Shown here piece by piece: positions 1 through 13,603 of a stretch of DNA of 64,000 bases. This stretch comes from Beaufortia kweichowensis. Taxonomy: Eukaryota > Chordata > Actinopteri > Cypriniformes > Gastromyzontidae. The translations under genes were made by a program, and so were the position numbers. The DNA lies in NCBI GenBank assembly GCA_019155185.1, contig CM032817.1, positions 5,674,034-5,738,033 on the forward strand. The letters are read 5' to 3'. The stretch's first letter is position 1. Every line of letters begins with the position of its first letter. The notes beneath the pieces were generated by a model that worked only from the letters and a program-made list of their open reading frames with translations, was not told the DNA's origin and ran no database searches.

Positions 1-869
1 ATGTGAAAGCCCTGAAGAATCTAAAGTAAAAACCCTCCCCAGATACCACTTCACAATCCTAAGAGGCCAAAGAACCTCCAACAATGTATATTTTCATTTC
101 ATATCATAAAATGGCCGTTGGGTTTGTTGTAACTTACTAAAGGTCATTCCTATGTTTACGTAGCTTTTAAGGGGAGAAATCTGTGTACTGTCTAGCAAAA
201 GTGGGTTTACTGTATGGATAGGTCACTGATGCTGTGCGGTTCACTGAGCGTCAGGCCCGTCTGTGTCACGAGGGTCGTTTCTGGCCTTGCGTTGATAAGA
301 TGTAGGAGGGACCAGTAGAAGCTTTGTCTCTGTTTTTGACTGAAGATTCTTCCCTCATCCTGTCACTGTGAATTCATAACATTTCTCATCGGTTTTGTCA
401 GCGTGGTGCTCGGAAAAGGTAGAAGTAACTGCGGCTGCTACGTGATCCGAAAGCGAATCTGCTGGCCACACCAAAGTGCTGACATTTCTGGCTTGTACAT
501 GTTGCACAATGTATTTTTCAACATGGATAAATAGTGTAGTGATATTTACTGTTTGAAAGGAGGTTTTTGTACTTATTTAAACGGAGCGCTATGTGAGCTG
601 CTGGGTGTGTGTCTGGGACGTTTCAGAGAACTGTTTTTCTATTGGATGTATTCCAGAAAGGCCTTAATGACTCGGCTGCTAGACGCACTCTTACGCTAAA
701 CTCGACTAGTGCTACAATAGCAAAGCTAAGCCTTCTTTGCACAAACTTGAGAACAAAATAAGTCCTCGCTTCAAAACGGCTCTGTATTGCTTTAGTTTTA
801 ACTAAATGATGAAAGCTGTGATTTTAGTTACACTTTATTCGCCCCGTTATGCATCTTACACATCACTGT

Positions 870-945
870 AATAAACAACTTTATCAAATATGAAAATGAT
901 GTAACTCTGTCATTCTGCAGTAGTTACATGTAGCGCATTAATAAA
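870..945 (+). promoter_or_regulatory. two closely spaced internal polyadenylation signals
   Basis: AATAAA at 870-875 and again at 940-945 on the plus strand, within the putative 3' UTR. They could yield a shorter transcript form. Confidence 0.3.
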
Positions 946-1655
946 GTTATTCAGTACTTTTATTTAAAGCTTAGAAATATGAACAGTTTCATTTCCAGAC
1001 CAAGGTGTTTTTTTTTTTATTGCAAACCTCAGATCTTGAGATTTAGCGCTTGCCTTCGTGCCGCCTGGCTGTTCTCATTTACCTCATTTTCCAGTGTCAG
1101 TTTGCCTATATAATACCACCATATACAATACTGTAAATATTAGAAACTGTGAAAGCCAGTTTTTCTTGTTGTATTTTGAAGTATGCTTCTTTTTCTGTGC
1201 CAGTTCTTTTGTGACTGTCAAACACCTTGATTAAGTTTTCTGTCATGGACCACATAGAATGCTACATCTGTACTTTCATTTTGTTTTTGGTAAAAAAAAA
1301 AAAAGTAATATGCCCAGACAGTTAGCTGTATTGGAGATAAACTGATGTCTTTGCACTCTTTAGCATTTATATTTACAACAGAAAGTGACGGGTAGTCCCA
1401 AACTTTTAGCCAATTACGTGCTTCGGGTGAACATTCGGTTTAACGTTGTACAGAACTGCCTCATGCAAGTATCTCCTGGCAGTTTGAATATAGGTGTGTA
1501 TGTACAGCTGTAAACAAACTGTAAAAGAAATCTTCGCTTTGTCCTTTTTTTGAATAACCAAAGTGAGATTTTCATTTTCACTTCTAAATAGATTTAATAA
1601 TCTGGGGATGAAATCTCAAAGTGTTGCATCTTCTGTATCAAGTCAGTTGATTAGA

Positions 1656-1661
1656 AATAAA
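1656..1661 (+). promoter_or_regulatory. terminal polyadenylation signal AATAAA candidate
   Basis: AATAAA followed within 10-45 nt by a T-rich, GT-containing stretch (to about 1705). It is the most complete plus-strand cleavage signal in the left 1.7 kb. Confidence 0.4.
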
Positions 1662-1690
1662 ATTCTATTTTATTTGCCCATTTTCATTGT

Positions 1691-4600
1691 CTTGTCTTTT
1701 TTTATAGAATATTTAAGAACATTTGTAACACTTCGCACACAAAGAGCTGAGTTTTTTTTAACGTAGAATGATTAAAACTTTAACCTGTTCCATCTTGCAG
1801 TGTCTATTTTCATGGCAAATCGAGTTTTAAATAATGGATTGTGCCGCCACTTTTTGTTCACGGAATTGGGTAACAGCGGTGATGAAAATCACGCCTTTAT
1901 TTTACGCTAAAGTGTTTCAGAAAGAAATAATTACAACAGCGCTCCAGTTCATACTGTAATTGAATTAGTTTCAGTCCCTCCAGCGGCTTCCACCGAGAGC
2001 TCCACATTAATTACCAAATTCAATATCTGATATTCACGCCTCAACTTATTTCCATTTCACAAAGGTCAAATTACAAACACTTGTCGTAACTGAATTACAA
2101 GTGCGTGAGATAAACAAAACATGCAGACTCTGTGCCAACGTTACAATTTGACGCCTACATTTCTCTCATTTACGGTCAATAATGTGATGAAAAACAGTAG
2201 GATGTATAAGCATTTACTAGCACTGTAAGCCAAAAAGTCCTCTCACAGCTCTACATTTTGCAATACAGCATAAAAAGCAAGATGCATCTTAACAAAAAGC
2301 CCATTTGCTTTTTCTACAACAGGTGGGAGACCAATTGACTAAAAAAGCTTAAAAGCAGCTACGAGAAAAAGCTTTCATTCAGAGCATTTCTTTCAACATG
2401 CCGCAGGAGGGTGTAATAAAGCAATACGGTTATGGCAACGTGTCCCATAGAGACAAGGTCATGATAATACGCTTTGAGGAATAAAGATGTAAAAGGCACA
2501 AACAATGTACGGTGGGTCAGGCCTTCATTCATCTTGATTAGACGTGCCAACCTAATTACAAGCGGATGAAACAGTAATTAGCACAAGTCTCACCTCATTA
2601 ATCACATAAGACTTTCTCAGTCTATTTTTATCTGATGTTGTTTATCTTTAAACATGGGGGTTATTTATATTTGGGATAATTGTACACAGCTTGCTCGATC
2701 TAGTTTTAGTTCACTGTAACCTCATTAGATTATCATTGTTTAATGGAAGCTCTTGTCGGGACTAATGTGCGTTTCTGCACAATGAGATGATTTGAAGATG
2801 CAAGATGAAGGTGAAGATGAAGTTTTAGGGGCAAAGTGGGTCTATATAGGTAACATGTTTGCACATACTTTAATTTCAAAGACCCCCCTGCTGAAAAAAC
2901 AATACAAATTTTAATGGTTACCAATATGAACAATTAACTGTTTACCATTAAAACCATTACAAAATTTCTTTATCTGATATTCTACTGGTTCCCATCTGCC
3001 AGATAACATTCCACCAACAGAACCCAATGCATTACCAGAAGACACCCACAGAGTTTCCATTAAAACCAATACGATTCCCATTGTAACCATTAAATCCATT
3101 AACAATTCTGTAATGGTTTCTGTTGTTTTTGTCAGCAGGGCCATGAAACCAAAATTTGTCCTTTAAGATATTTAGCCCATAAGCTAAATAAAGGCCATTT
3201 ATATGCTCAACATAGTCAAAACTTACTTAAAGAAAAAGATTTTTAAAAAATATTACTAAAAATATTTAAATATTACTAAATCATATTCAGTAAATACAAT
3301 TATATACCTTAAGAAACTAATCAGAATGATTAAAAATGTGCTTTATTGGCAATGAAAACAGATGTTACTTACAATAATATCTATTCCACGATCCAGGTGC
3401 ATTACGGCTCCTGTAAACAGGGACTTATTGTTGAAACAATTTCAGATTCGAGGAAAAAAAAATATTGTGCATTCAAAGACTGCCTCTGAGAAACATCTGG
3501 CAACAGCAGGCCGGTGGAGTGTTTGTCTGCAGATGTGGAACAGTTCCAGCTCAGATTTACTACAAAGCATACATGCAGTAGGCAGTGTAATGGCCCGGAT
3601 CAAAACCTCAAATTGAGGAGCTAAAGATCGAGAATCAGATTAACTACTCACACACAATACCAACAGATGTTCATAACGCGCAGAGCTAAAGATATTCTCT
3701 GAGATTAACAGCGATGACAATACCAGCAGCTGCTGTTAGAGCGGATGATAACAATAAAAAACATTTGCTATCATGACAAAAGGGTTGACAGCTTCAAACG
3801 CTTTACATCACACAATCCCTGAGGATCAAACCGGCTTTGTATCAAAGCGCCGTTCAGCACATAACCGTTATGAGCGGCCTTCAAAACTAATCTCAGGGCT
3901 GTGGTTTTTCACTGAGCAAATCCTGACTATGATAGTGTTATTACAGTCCTGCTGTCTGTGAAATAATGACTGAGTGAACTTTATTGTAACACTCCGCTTC
4001 AGTCGAGCAACAATATAAGGGCTGTTGGCAATGGGATGCTGCTTGTGTGGTCCACACAAAATGACTGTGTGAGTCTTGTGTTGATAGAATGAATTGTTTA
4101 GTCAATACATAATCCTTATCTTCTCTCTTTGTTTCTAAAGCCAGTAAAATCATAATATGTAGGTCCATGGATTTGGCATAGCCTTCCTATTTTAGTGACT
4201 AAAACATTATTAGACATTCTGTGAGAATGCAATTTAAACTTGCAATTAATGTACTACAAATGCATGTTTTTAATTGTCTATATTGGTAGAACTTCTCATA
4301 GTCTCCCATTGCTTTCATACCTAGCTAATGGTATTTTCTGTTCCCTAACCTTACCATTAAATCACAAAACATTAACTTTCACATACAGTTTAAGTAATAT
4401 GTGGCCAAAACATTTTATGCTTATAAATGTTTTTTATATCTTTATTTAAGGTTTTATATGAGGACCTTTTTACACACAACTTGTTGATATTCACAGTTGA
4501 ACTCATTGCACACCAGCAATCACATGTCTGACCTTCGGTTCCTAATGTGCCAAATCATATTACCTTTGGGGTCAGAGGTCATCACAGACAAGGTTAGTGA

Positions 4601-7387
4601 ACCTTAGTAATGTTGTGCAGAATGTCATTGATTATAAGCAGGCATGCTCCTCTCATTACCATTTTAGCAAAACCTAATTTACATTTTTTGATTGTGTCTT
4701 TGACAAGGTATTTCTAATACAAACAGGGCCTGATGACTTGCATTGATGTTTGTAAAAGCGAAGTTTTGTGTGAGAATGCACTATTATCAGTCTATTAATA
4801 CAAGATGTCTAAATCGATCAACAAAATATGTGTCTGCACCACATAAGGCGACCAACAGATGGCAGCATTGTGCTGTTCATTGCTTATATTATAGCCTTCA
4901 ATGTACATGTAGGTTTGATAAAGATACTCTGGTGGTATCTGGCTTACAGCTACAATATCTGTAGTAAAAATTAAACTTCACTTACATTATGTTACATTTC
5001 TAAATGGCAGGGACATTTCAGTGAGTCTCTTCTTTTGAAATGACCAGCAGAGCAAGAAAATGGTATTTCAAAACATATGGGCAGCTGACATGACCTGTCA
5101 ATCAAAGGCAGCAGGGTCCTTCAGTTTAACACGCTACTTCATCTAAAACCATTTATTAAGCATTCATAGTTTGACCTCATATTAAAAGAAGAAATTACAT
5201 TAATTACACTTTTACCGCACAGGACGATTTATGCAAATTGAACATTTTTTCTAATCTAATATAAAGTATATATTAGAAAAGATAAATTAGAAATGTAGCC
5301 CTTTAATATCAGAATGTTTCTATCAGTAATATAGTTATGTACATTTCATAAGATACTTTTTGATGTAAAACATAAATATATATGTAAAGCCCATGTGTGT
5401 TTTTTATGTTACAGATGTATTTTAAAATAATGCTTTAGATTTTTTTTTAAATTAAGGAGGAAACTTTTTACAATTCATATTTACATTAAATGAATTCATT
5501 TACATTAAATGGTTGTAAAGTTGCAGAGGTAGATAATATTTAGTACTTCAGGTTTCTTTATCATTCATATAATATATAAACTTTTTTCCTCAAATTAACT
5601 TTGATGAAAAATATCCTGTAATACAATATTTTGTTCGAAATGGCGCCTCATATATAATGCATATGTACATTTTCCTCATTCTGTGTATTGTACAATATCA
5701 AATGAAGTCATTTTGTGTAAAAAATAGTGTGTTTAGTCTCTGTAGGTGAAACTGGCTAGGCTTTCTGAGGTGTTACAGTACCACTTGTGTGTTTTGCGAG
5801 TCAGCGGGACAATAGTTCATCTGTGCCCCAATACAGGAGGGTGGAGCCGCTATCACCAGGCAGACTAAACCTGATTGGGATTGGGATTTTGAATAGTTTA
5901 CTTTGGATCAACTCTGTTTGTAGGATTTTGTTCTTAATTAAACGTGGAATGTGAGTTTTTGGGGGAGCAGTCTGTATGTGTGCCCTTTCTTTGTATTTAT
6001 AGGCAAATATAAAGGTCTCTTTAAAGGTCTGTGGAGAGAATTATATCACCTACTCCAAAGTTAGCTTTTTTTGAGTTCTTACTTAAAACTATAGATGTTG
6101 GTGTGCACTGATGTGCAGAAAACATATTTTAGGTTTAAAATTTTTAAAAATTGAACTATTTTTAAATGTATTTCAGTATAGTTTGTGCACTTACTGTAAG
6201 GAATATATAAGCCTTAATAAACCTACATCTGAACAATATTTTTTTAAAGAAATTGCATCTCTATAGCTTTTAGATGCAGGAATAACATAAAAGAGTTGAC
6301 CAATCCTAAACCCAACACAAAGACAGGCTTTATTCTGAACATGAAAATCAGTCTAATCTAAAATAATTAATATGTCCTTGAGAAAAACAAAAGGGAAGCT
6401 CACAAAGCGAGAAACAGGGCTATAGAGAGAGGATAGATGGCTGATAATTGTTTTCAAGTCCTGGGTTATCTGTAAATGAGTTTGTTGTGTTGCAAACACT
6501 GTGTTTCCTGTCTTTTATACAGCTCCTATTTTTCCTCTTTCTTTTTCGCTTTCTTTTCCTCGTCTTTGTTTCTTGTCATCTCAGCTCATATTTAGTGTCT
6601 CTATGGCTTTTATAAAGCTCCTGCTGCAAATTCTTTTGTGCACTAGGCTTTTAACATCTTTGCCTGGCTATTTATTTTTCCTCTCCGCTTTCACGCCGGA
6701 CTTTGAATCTGTGCGACAGAAGACGTTTTACCTCGGCTTTTACCGGTAATTAGGCGGTGTCCTCTCTCACCCCGTGACCCCCGTAAGATGCATCAGGGTT
6801 GTAGAGTAAACAAGCACAGAAAGACCTCGCTTCTGACAAAGACGCAGATGTTTGTGTTCTGCTGTTATTCGGTTAATTGTCTGTCTGAGTGCAAATATTC
6901 TAACTTGGGAAAAAACGGGGGAAATTAGTAATTTGCGGGTAATGTTAGCTAAAAAGCAATGTTACAATATACAATAACTGAACATTTAAAATAAAAATAA
7001 ATAAGAATGTATTTTTTTATATGTGAAGATAATGCTGTATATTTGTAATTTGTTTCTGGTTTCCAATATCAAACGCTCTCAGTCAAATGTTAAGACACTC
7101 GAATTTATGTTTCTCATGATCTTTTAAACCTTTCAATTGAAAGGCTTTGGTTGAAATGAGTCATTCTGAGCTAGATCAGTTGGATTAGATAATAAAGTCA
7201 ACAGGTGCCAGCGTACAACTTCAGCATCCCAGGTGGTACAGTGTGAGCTAAAATATAGTTTTGATTTAATTTGTTTGGTAGTACATCATGCACACATACC
7301 AAATTCCTGTATTTGTTAGTGTGTTATTTTATAGGATTATTCTTACTATTTTTTTATTTAATAAAATACTTGTAAAGAGCTAGCAGA
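1691..7387. other. intergenic, no gene recognised
   Basis: All open frames are short and look accidental. 1800-2170 and 2540-2720 are rich in ATTA/TAAT motifs and free of recognised repeats. 2910-3130 has a loosely repeated CCATTAAAACCATTA-type motif. 3230-3310, 5220-5720 and 6120-6250 are strongly AT-rich. I see no RNA gene. Confidence 0.6.
2940..3130. repeat. degenerate repeat of CCATTAAAACCATTA-type units
   Basis: Related units occur at about 2945, 3056, 3078 and 3090 (ccattaaaaccattac, ccattaaaaccaatacg, ccattgtaaccattaaatcc). They look like an old interspersed or internally repeated element of unknown family. Confidence 0.4.
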
Positions 7388-7430
7388 CATTTACATTTAG
7401 GCATTTAGCAGACGCTTTTATCCAAAGTGA
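7388..7430 (-). repeat. SINE-type 3' tail fragment
   Basis: The stretch from ttacatttaggcatttagca through to ttttatccaaag is the reverse complement of the conserved tail (TTGGATAAAAGCGTCTGC followed by TAAATG repeats) found on many teleost SINEs and related repeats. No tRNA-like head is seen beside it. Confidence 0.6.
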
Positions 7431-9520
7431 GGTACAAAAGAGAGAAAAAACATTGAAGTGACCCTTTTCTTTCAAAATATTTAACAACTAGCTGTATTAG
7501 AAATACGTGTTTGCAAGTTACATGGAAAAAAATGGTCTTGTTATTTATAATAATTTCAAATCTAAAAATGACAGGTAACTGCTTAATAAACTCCCTCAGG
7601 AGACTGCCACATATGTATCTAAAACATGTTTAACTGAAGAACTGGTTGTCATTTCAATTTAAGACGTCATCCCACATTTCCAAACAGGCAGTCGTGGACA
7701 TATTGCGAAACGCTTACAAAACGGCGCAGTGATCCATGGTACGCCATTAGTCTCGGTAAGGTCACGCGAGCCCTCATGTGGCCAGTCCTTTGGGTCCCCA
7801 CCCCCACAACACACTCGTATTTTCCATGAAATAGACCCACGGGAATAGGGTTTCCCAGACACATCTCCAAACTTCAGTCATTCTGTCAGATAAACGCTGC
7901 TTTTACCGAGCCCTATTTGCATTGCAAGTTTCATTAAATCTCCAAGTGTCATTACAGTTCATATTCTTAATTATACCACAAATTTCCCTCAGGGAACTTT
8001 GTGGAGGCCACTTCTCCCAACGATCTGTCCATATGGTGTTTAATTAAAAGTTTTCTTAAAGAGTAAATTGCATTCAATTCAATTAAAACTGTAATGTCAC
8101 AGCTAAATAATGGGCTCAGCCACTGCGGTGGAAAAGGAATATCATTTTGCAATATTTGCAACGAAAAGTGCAGATCTCGTTTTTTTCTTTCTCTTTCTTA
8201 AAAAAACCCATAACAAAATATGCAAGGAGCAAAAACCACTAAAAAACCTCCTACATGTTATCAGGCCTCAGGCACTGCACATTAACATTGCTGAAGCTAT
8301 TTCTAGATTCCACTCTTGGATTTCATACCATGACAAATGAAGCGTTGGAGTTTGGAATTCCTATTTATCTACAGCGAACAGAGGCACCTCTTTGGGGGAG
8401 AAGAATGGAGGGTTTAAGGGAGAGAGACAAAAAAAATCCATTTTGCAGGATAAATAAAAAAATAAATAAATAGATGCTGTTGTGTTTTTGGAAGGTAAAC
8501 TGGTGCGCTTGAGTCTGGTGAGAGGGCGGCGGAGTGCCGGTGTCAAAACATTTCTATCGGGCCGGCGATGCCAGACTGTTCTTTGCGCGGTGTGAATTTA
8601 ATAACATAAGGGCAGATACAGTCCTGAGGGCAGAGTGGGTGACCACAGAACATCTTTATACGAGGGGGAATTACAGATTGTTTTTAAGAACACATGGCTC
8701 CTTAACAACCATCTGCTGGAATTGAGGTGTCTTCCTTTTTATTTGAAACGCCAAAAACCTCTAAATCGTCACGGAAAGTGGAAGATAAGTTAAATTCTTA
8801 CTCTCTCTTCCCTCCTCCTCGATCTCTTTCTCACATTTTCGAAGAGTGAAGGCCCCTGAAGCATAAACAAAGCCCAGTGTATTTCCTCTGTGAGTCTAGG
8901 GACATGGAGAATGTTTTTGGCTCCGTGCGGCCCGCTGCTTACGAATGCTAACAGACTCCCCAAACCACACCACGGTGTTTAATCCACTCGCCCAGAAGGG
9001 TCAGAACCCATGATAGGCCTTCACGCACAAAACTGTGATTCAAAAGGAAAAATAATCTGAACCTGTGTCACGTGACTCTGTCTTTCTTTGCAATAAATGC
9101 CCCTTGGTTTGATATTTAGTTATCTAATGCAATGACTTTTATACATTTGTAAGTGCCGCTGAAGTGTCCAAACATTTTGGGGCTGTAAGAAAATCATTTT
9201 AAAATGCCATACACACCAGGAGACACCAACCAGTACACAACACATTTCCAGTTGTGAAAGTGACATTTAAAATCATTTTAAAAAGTAATAAAAATCCCAG
9301 TTGAGGCAGAACAAAACAATGGCTAAGTTAAATATCTGGAAAAGCATTTTACATTCTTTCTGAGGACTTACGCTTACATTGAATTCTTTGCATTGGCTTC
9401 AGGTCAGAGCACCTGTACATCCGCATTCAGGCCGTGATGTTTTTTTTAAAGAATGTCACAATTCACAAAAATATTTCTGCATTACCCTTAATGTTAGGCC
9501 GGCATTATTGATAGAAAGTA
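7431..9520. other. intergenic, no gene recognised; candidate conserved segment 7905-8115
   Basis: No convincing frame. 7905-8115 is repeat-free and holds many ATTA/TAAT homeodomain-type cores (around 8040-8110), the look of a developmental enhancer. The remainder is unremarkable AT-rich sequence. Confidence 0.5.
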
Positions 9521-9574
9521 TTACATTTACATTTAGGCATTTAGCTGACGCTTTTATCCAAAGCGACTTACAAA
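9521..9574 (-). repeat. SINE-type 3' tail fragment, second copy
   Basis: Same tail as at 7388-7430 (ttacatttaggcatttagct, then gacgcttttatccaaagcga), slightly better preserved. No tRNA-like head is evident nearby. Confidence 0.65.
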
Positions 9575-9680
9575 TATGTATTAAAAACGATATCAGTCAA
9601 AAGTATTTTATATATATTTTTTTACCATAATATTACTCTATTTGGATCTTTATCGCCTTTGGACATATTCTTTTCTTTAC

Positions 9681-10013
9681 TTTAACTGTCACAGCAGAAA
9701 TTGAGTATACATATGAAAACGTACTGCCGAACTATATTTTTTCATTTTTAGATATTAGATATTTTTCTAACATTTTAAAGTCTTTTTTAAAATGGTTTCA
9801 TTTTAGGTATTTTATAAATTACAGTAATGGTAACGTTTTTTAAATTATTATTTTTGTTTATGTTTATAGTTACATTTCATCTTGAGTCTTATACCTGTCC
9901 ATCAATTTTTAGTTTGGCATGATTAAATTTAAATTCAACAATGAAATATTAAATACAATAGGGAAATAACATAGGTGTCCCTCCTGAGGAACGCTGACAG
10001 GTAACAGGTTAAG
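9681..10013 (-). mobile_element. TTAACCTG-ended inverted-repeat element, copy 1
   Basis: Reverse-complement relative of the elements at 49246 and 54480. Shared blocks include tttaactgtcacagcagaaattgag, written here only to ttaactgtcacagcagaa, plus tttaggtattttataa, gtttggcatgatta and acaggtaacaggttaa. About 330 bp, no coding capacity, MITE-like. Confidence 0.6.
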
Positions 10014-12830
10014 TATCATAGTAAATATCATAACAAATATGTCATTGTGACCTTGGAACATATCAAAGTACCATGAAATGAACATCTGATACGGAAAATG
10101 GTACAGCAACATGAGTTTTAATATTGATATAATAATAGTTACATTTAGAAAATGCTATTTTTTGGAAGAACAGATATAACGTCCCTGCATATAAAATGGA
10201 CTGGTGCGCAAAAACTCTTTGTTTGATGTTTGAAGTTTATGTGTTACTGCTGTGTGTTACATACTGTATGATGTTCTTGAATAAACATAAACAAAGAAAC
10301 AGTGACTTGGTTTTTGTGGTTCTTCTGGTGTGTGTGTGTCAGATACACTGCTTACCTGATACTGTTGTGTGTTAGTATCTCAATCCTCCTGCATCCTGTC
10401 TAGATGAATATGAGGTATGGCATATACTCCCCTCTGACTTCATTCTGCAATTTCAAAACAGAAAAGAGTTTCAGATCACAAAATATGACTGTGTAGTTTT
10501 AAAGCTCCAGGCATTATGAATATATCACATCATCAGTTCCTGTATGAGAGGGATAAATGCAAACAGCGTTGGAGATTCATAAATGAAAGCTTTGAGACTC
10601 GAGCTCTGAATTATTTCTCCAGGACAAATGATTAAAATAAAGGTTAAATTGGGATAAAGAGATATGCTGACGGATCAATAAACATAACAGATGAGATGTA
10701 CAACACTTCAATTGTGTCTCTGGGACAGTTTTAAAGTTTTCACACTCTATCAGTGTTCACCTGCCACACCTGGTCATGACAATTACGTCTTTGTCATTGT
10801 AAAATCTTTGATACAGTTTGAGGTTTTCATTTAGACTGTTTGTTGTGTTCGTATCGAGTCCGTCGCACTAAAATCACCCAAAGGCCTTAGGGTTTCTTCA
10901 TGTCACTAATCTTCTCATCTGCGTCTACTTAGTGAGCGAGATCGCAGCGCTCTCAGGCACTGACTGTGGTGTGCGGAGACGGTCCACCCTTGAACTGCTC
11001 AGAAACTCAGACAGGGACATATTCTTCACTTTTAATTGAGTGTCAAGAGTAGCCCACAGATTAACTCAGCTCCCATCATAGAGATAAAGCAGCGCTTCAT
11101 TATTTGTTATTGGTATTTACAGAGTGTCATCGCTCCCCACCGGCTGAAGGGATTAAAGCCGCCAGATAACAGCTTAGCGGGATGCCGAGAAGCCTTTTTG
11201 AAAACTACCCCGTCCACCCATTGCAAAAACAATCACAGATACTCCCCATCCCTGATGACAACCCTTTCGTGAAAACTGCTTAAGGAAAGTTTGAGAAAGT
11301 GTGTATTTTAGAGCAGATTATGATGTATAAATGAAAATAAAAAAGATACAAAGTTAAAAATAGGTTAATAGGAAGTGATAGTTTTTTCTTTCATTTATCG
11401 TTTATTTACCTTAGTTTCCTAGCAATTATTTCTGTTAAACAAACTTTTGTGTAACTTTTACTATGTGGAGTATTGTTTACTCAAGCTTTGCTCTTAATAC
11501 AAAATAAATCATGCATCCTTTCATGTTTATCTGACAAAATTAAGAACTTCATACTTCAAGTTTCAGTTGACTTTAAAAAAAGCGAATTCTTAGCCTTTTT
11601 GATTTCGTCACTCGCTTAAAGTGTCTCACTTTAAATCCTCCTTTTGACATCTTTCCTTCTCATTTTCTCGTACATTTGTATTTTTATCTCCGTCCTTCAG
11701 TCTCCGCCGTACTCTTCCTGTCACGCACCCTCTGCATCTTTCCATCCTTCCCTCAAAATTTCAGCATCTCTCTCTCTCTCTTTTTCTCTGCTGTGTTCTG
11801 CCAGTTTTGCTGACAGACAGCCATGTTCTAATGGCATCTGCCTGCTGCTCCACAGCTAGCATGTGTGATCAGCTGTCTCCAGCTTCTCAAGTCCTCATCT
11901 TCACTGCTTAGCGGCCTCTTCTGAGCGCACACAGCTTGCATGCCAGCTCCCAGCCTCCGTTAACTCCTATACCATCTTATGTACTGCCAAAGCAGATTGT
12001 GTTTGGAGGGCAGGCAATTAAGGGGTAGAAAAAAAGTGTAATGTAATTTTGGCTGCAATATTTACAGAAATGGTAAAGCTTAAGCACAGAAACATGACAA
12101 AGTCAACACCGTGGAGAATAATGATTTAGAGCCCAGATTTAGAGGGAACGTAGGCTGGCACATTCCTAATTACGCAAGGCCAAATGTCAAGCCTGCTTGC
12201 TGTCAACGCGTTTCCTTAACGCTTTTTTCTCTCCCCGCCTTTTTCTAGCACGTTCAGCCATGTTTTATGAATCTCATTATAAGTCATTAAACTCCACTAC
12301 AGATTTCATAGGCTCCTCACTTTGAGGCCTCGCAGTTCTGGGCGAAATGGAGGTTTTTTCTCGGCGGGTGCCTCCGAGCGTCGCGTCCATTTAATGGAAC
12401 GAAGAGGGCGGGAAATGACCACCATTAATTCACCTCTGCTCAGGGGCACCGAGGCAGCAAACAGCGGTAAATGAATTAAGACACTCCACAACAAGACGTT
12501 TAGCCTGGAAGACGTGAAATTTCTCACCGTAATATCGCACTCAGAGTGTAATTCAGTGTGTAATATTATCAAGCCCCGACTCTTTTCTCTTGGGAACGAT
12601 CACCTGGGACCTCGATTACGGAGAGATAATTAAATAAAACTGTGGGGCTTTTTTGTCGAAAGAACTGAAAAATTCAGCTTCGTGCGGCCGTTCTCGCTCT
12701 CGACTGAAAGAATCTTCTTGTCTGGTATGTGCTCTTACTCAGTGGTTTGTTGGGAATTAGACTTGACTAGCACATCATGTCTGTTCCTCTTTAGTATAAT
12801 CTGGCCAAGGAAAACCTTCAAACAAGCTTT
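10014..12830. other. intergenic, no gene recognised
   Basis: No convincing frame. 10830-11280 and 12110-12640 are repeat-poor with mixed base composition and could be regulatory. 11640-11860 is pyrimidine-rich on the plus strand (tctctctctct near 11766). The rest is AT-rich. Confidence 0.5.
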
Positions 12831-12902
12831 TTTCACCCTCATATCATTTCAAACCCGTATGACTGTCTTCTGCACAACACAAAAGAAAATATTTTGAAGA
12901 AT
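12831..12902. repeat. fragment of AGTTCACCC-family inverted-repeat element
   Basis: tttcaccctcatatcatttc, then aaacccgtatgactgtcttc and acaaaagaaaatattttgaa, is the interior of a very common cyprinid short repeat. The terminal part is missing. Confidence 0.6.
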
Positions 12903-13388
12903 GTAAACAAACACACTTGGATAGGAAGAGACAGACTGATATGTAAAGTGCCCAACCATAATTTGTTTACCAGATGTTTATGGTCGCCATTATCTTATTT
13001 AGAAAACATTATAGTACAATAATAGAGCAGTGAAGCAGTAAAATTAAATGAAGCTCTTAATGTAGATTTGGGAGCAGCCTGACCCTACGGACTGGTAAAT
13101 TATTCTCCAAGTATATAGAAGCTCCTTTCTCTTATGACAATTATCCATCATCCCTTCCACATCATGACTCCTCTCACGATCAAATTTACTTCTTTTTATC
13201 CAATACTGTAGTCTTTTAGGCTCTGGACTGGTTTACTTGTCAGTTAAAAAAGGTGCTGCAGTCTTTGTTAACAATCAATAGAGTAAATGATATAGACATT
13301 GTAAGAATTTCTGCAATAACTAATGATCATTTCACAAATATAACTCAGAAAACAAAGCAGTCCTAAACTTACAATCACAAACCTTTTA

Positions 13389-13603
13389 CAGTTTACCCAT
13401 AAATGAAAATTCTTCCATCATTTATTCCACCTCATGTCATTTTAAATCTGTATGTCTTAAGAAAATATTTACACAAAACCTCTTGAGATATTTCTCAGAA
13501 TATTGTCTTTTGTCTTCCGAAAAAAAATCACATACAGCTTTTAAACAACATGAGGGAGAATAAACAATGACAACAATTTTATTTGGTGAACTATTCCTTT
13601 ATT
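13389..13603. mobile_element. AGTTCACCC-family MITE-like element, full length
   Basis: The left end cagtttacccataaatgaaa and the right end, read on the other strand as aaggaatagttcaccaaata, form an imperfect terminal inverted repeat about 215 bp apart. There is no coding capacity. Confidence 0.65.

Larger units (their letters stand above)
1..1690 (+). other. probable 3' UTR of an upstream plus-strand gene, possibly etnk1
   Basis: There is no convincing coding frame. The plus strand is T-rich, has a UGUAAAUA Pumilio-type site at about 1132, a poly(A) run near 1292, and AATAAA signals at 870-875, 940-945 and 1656-1661. The last is followed by a T/GT-rich stretch, as expected at a terminal cleavage site. 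In vertebrates as I recall them, ETNK1 lies convergent to SOX5 on this side, so its 3' UTR is the natural candidate. This is inference from gene order only; no ethanolamine kinase residues are present. Confidence 0.4.
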
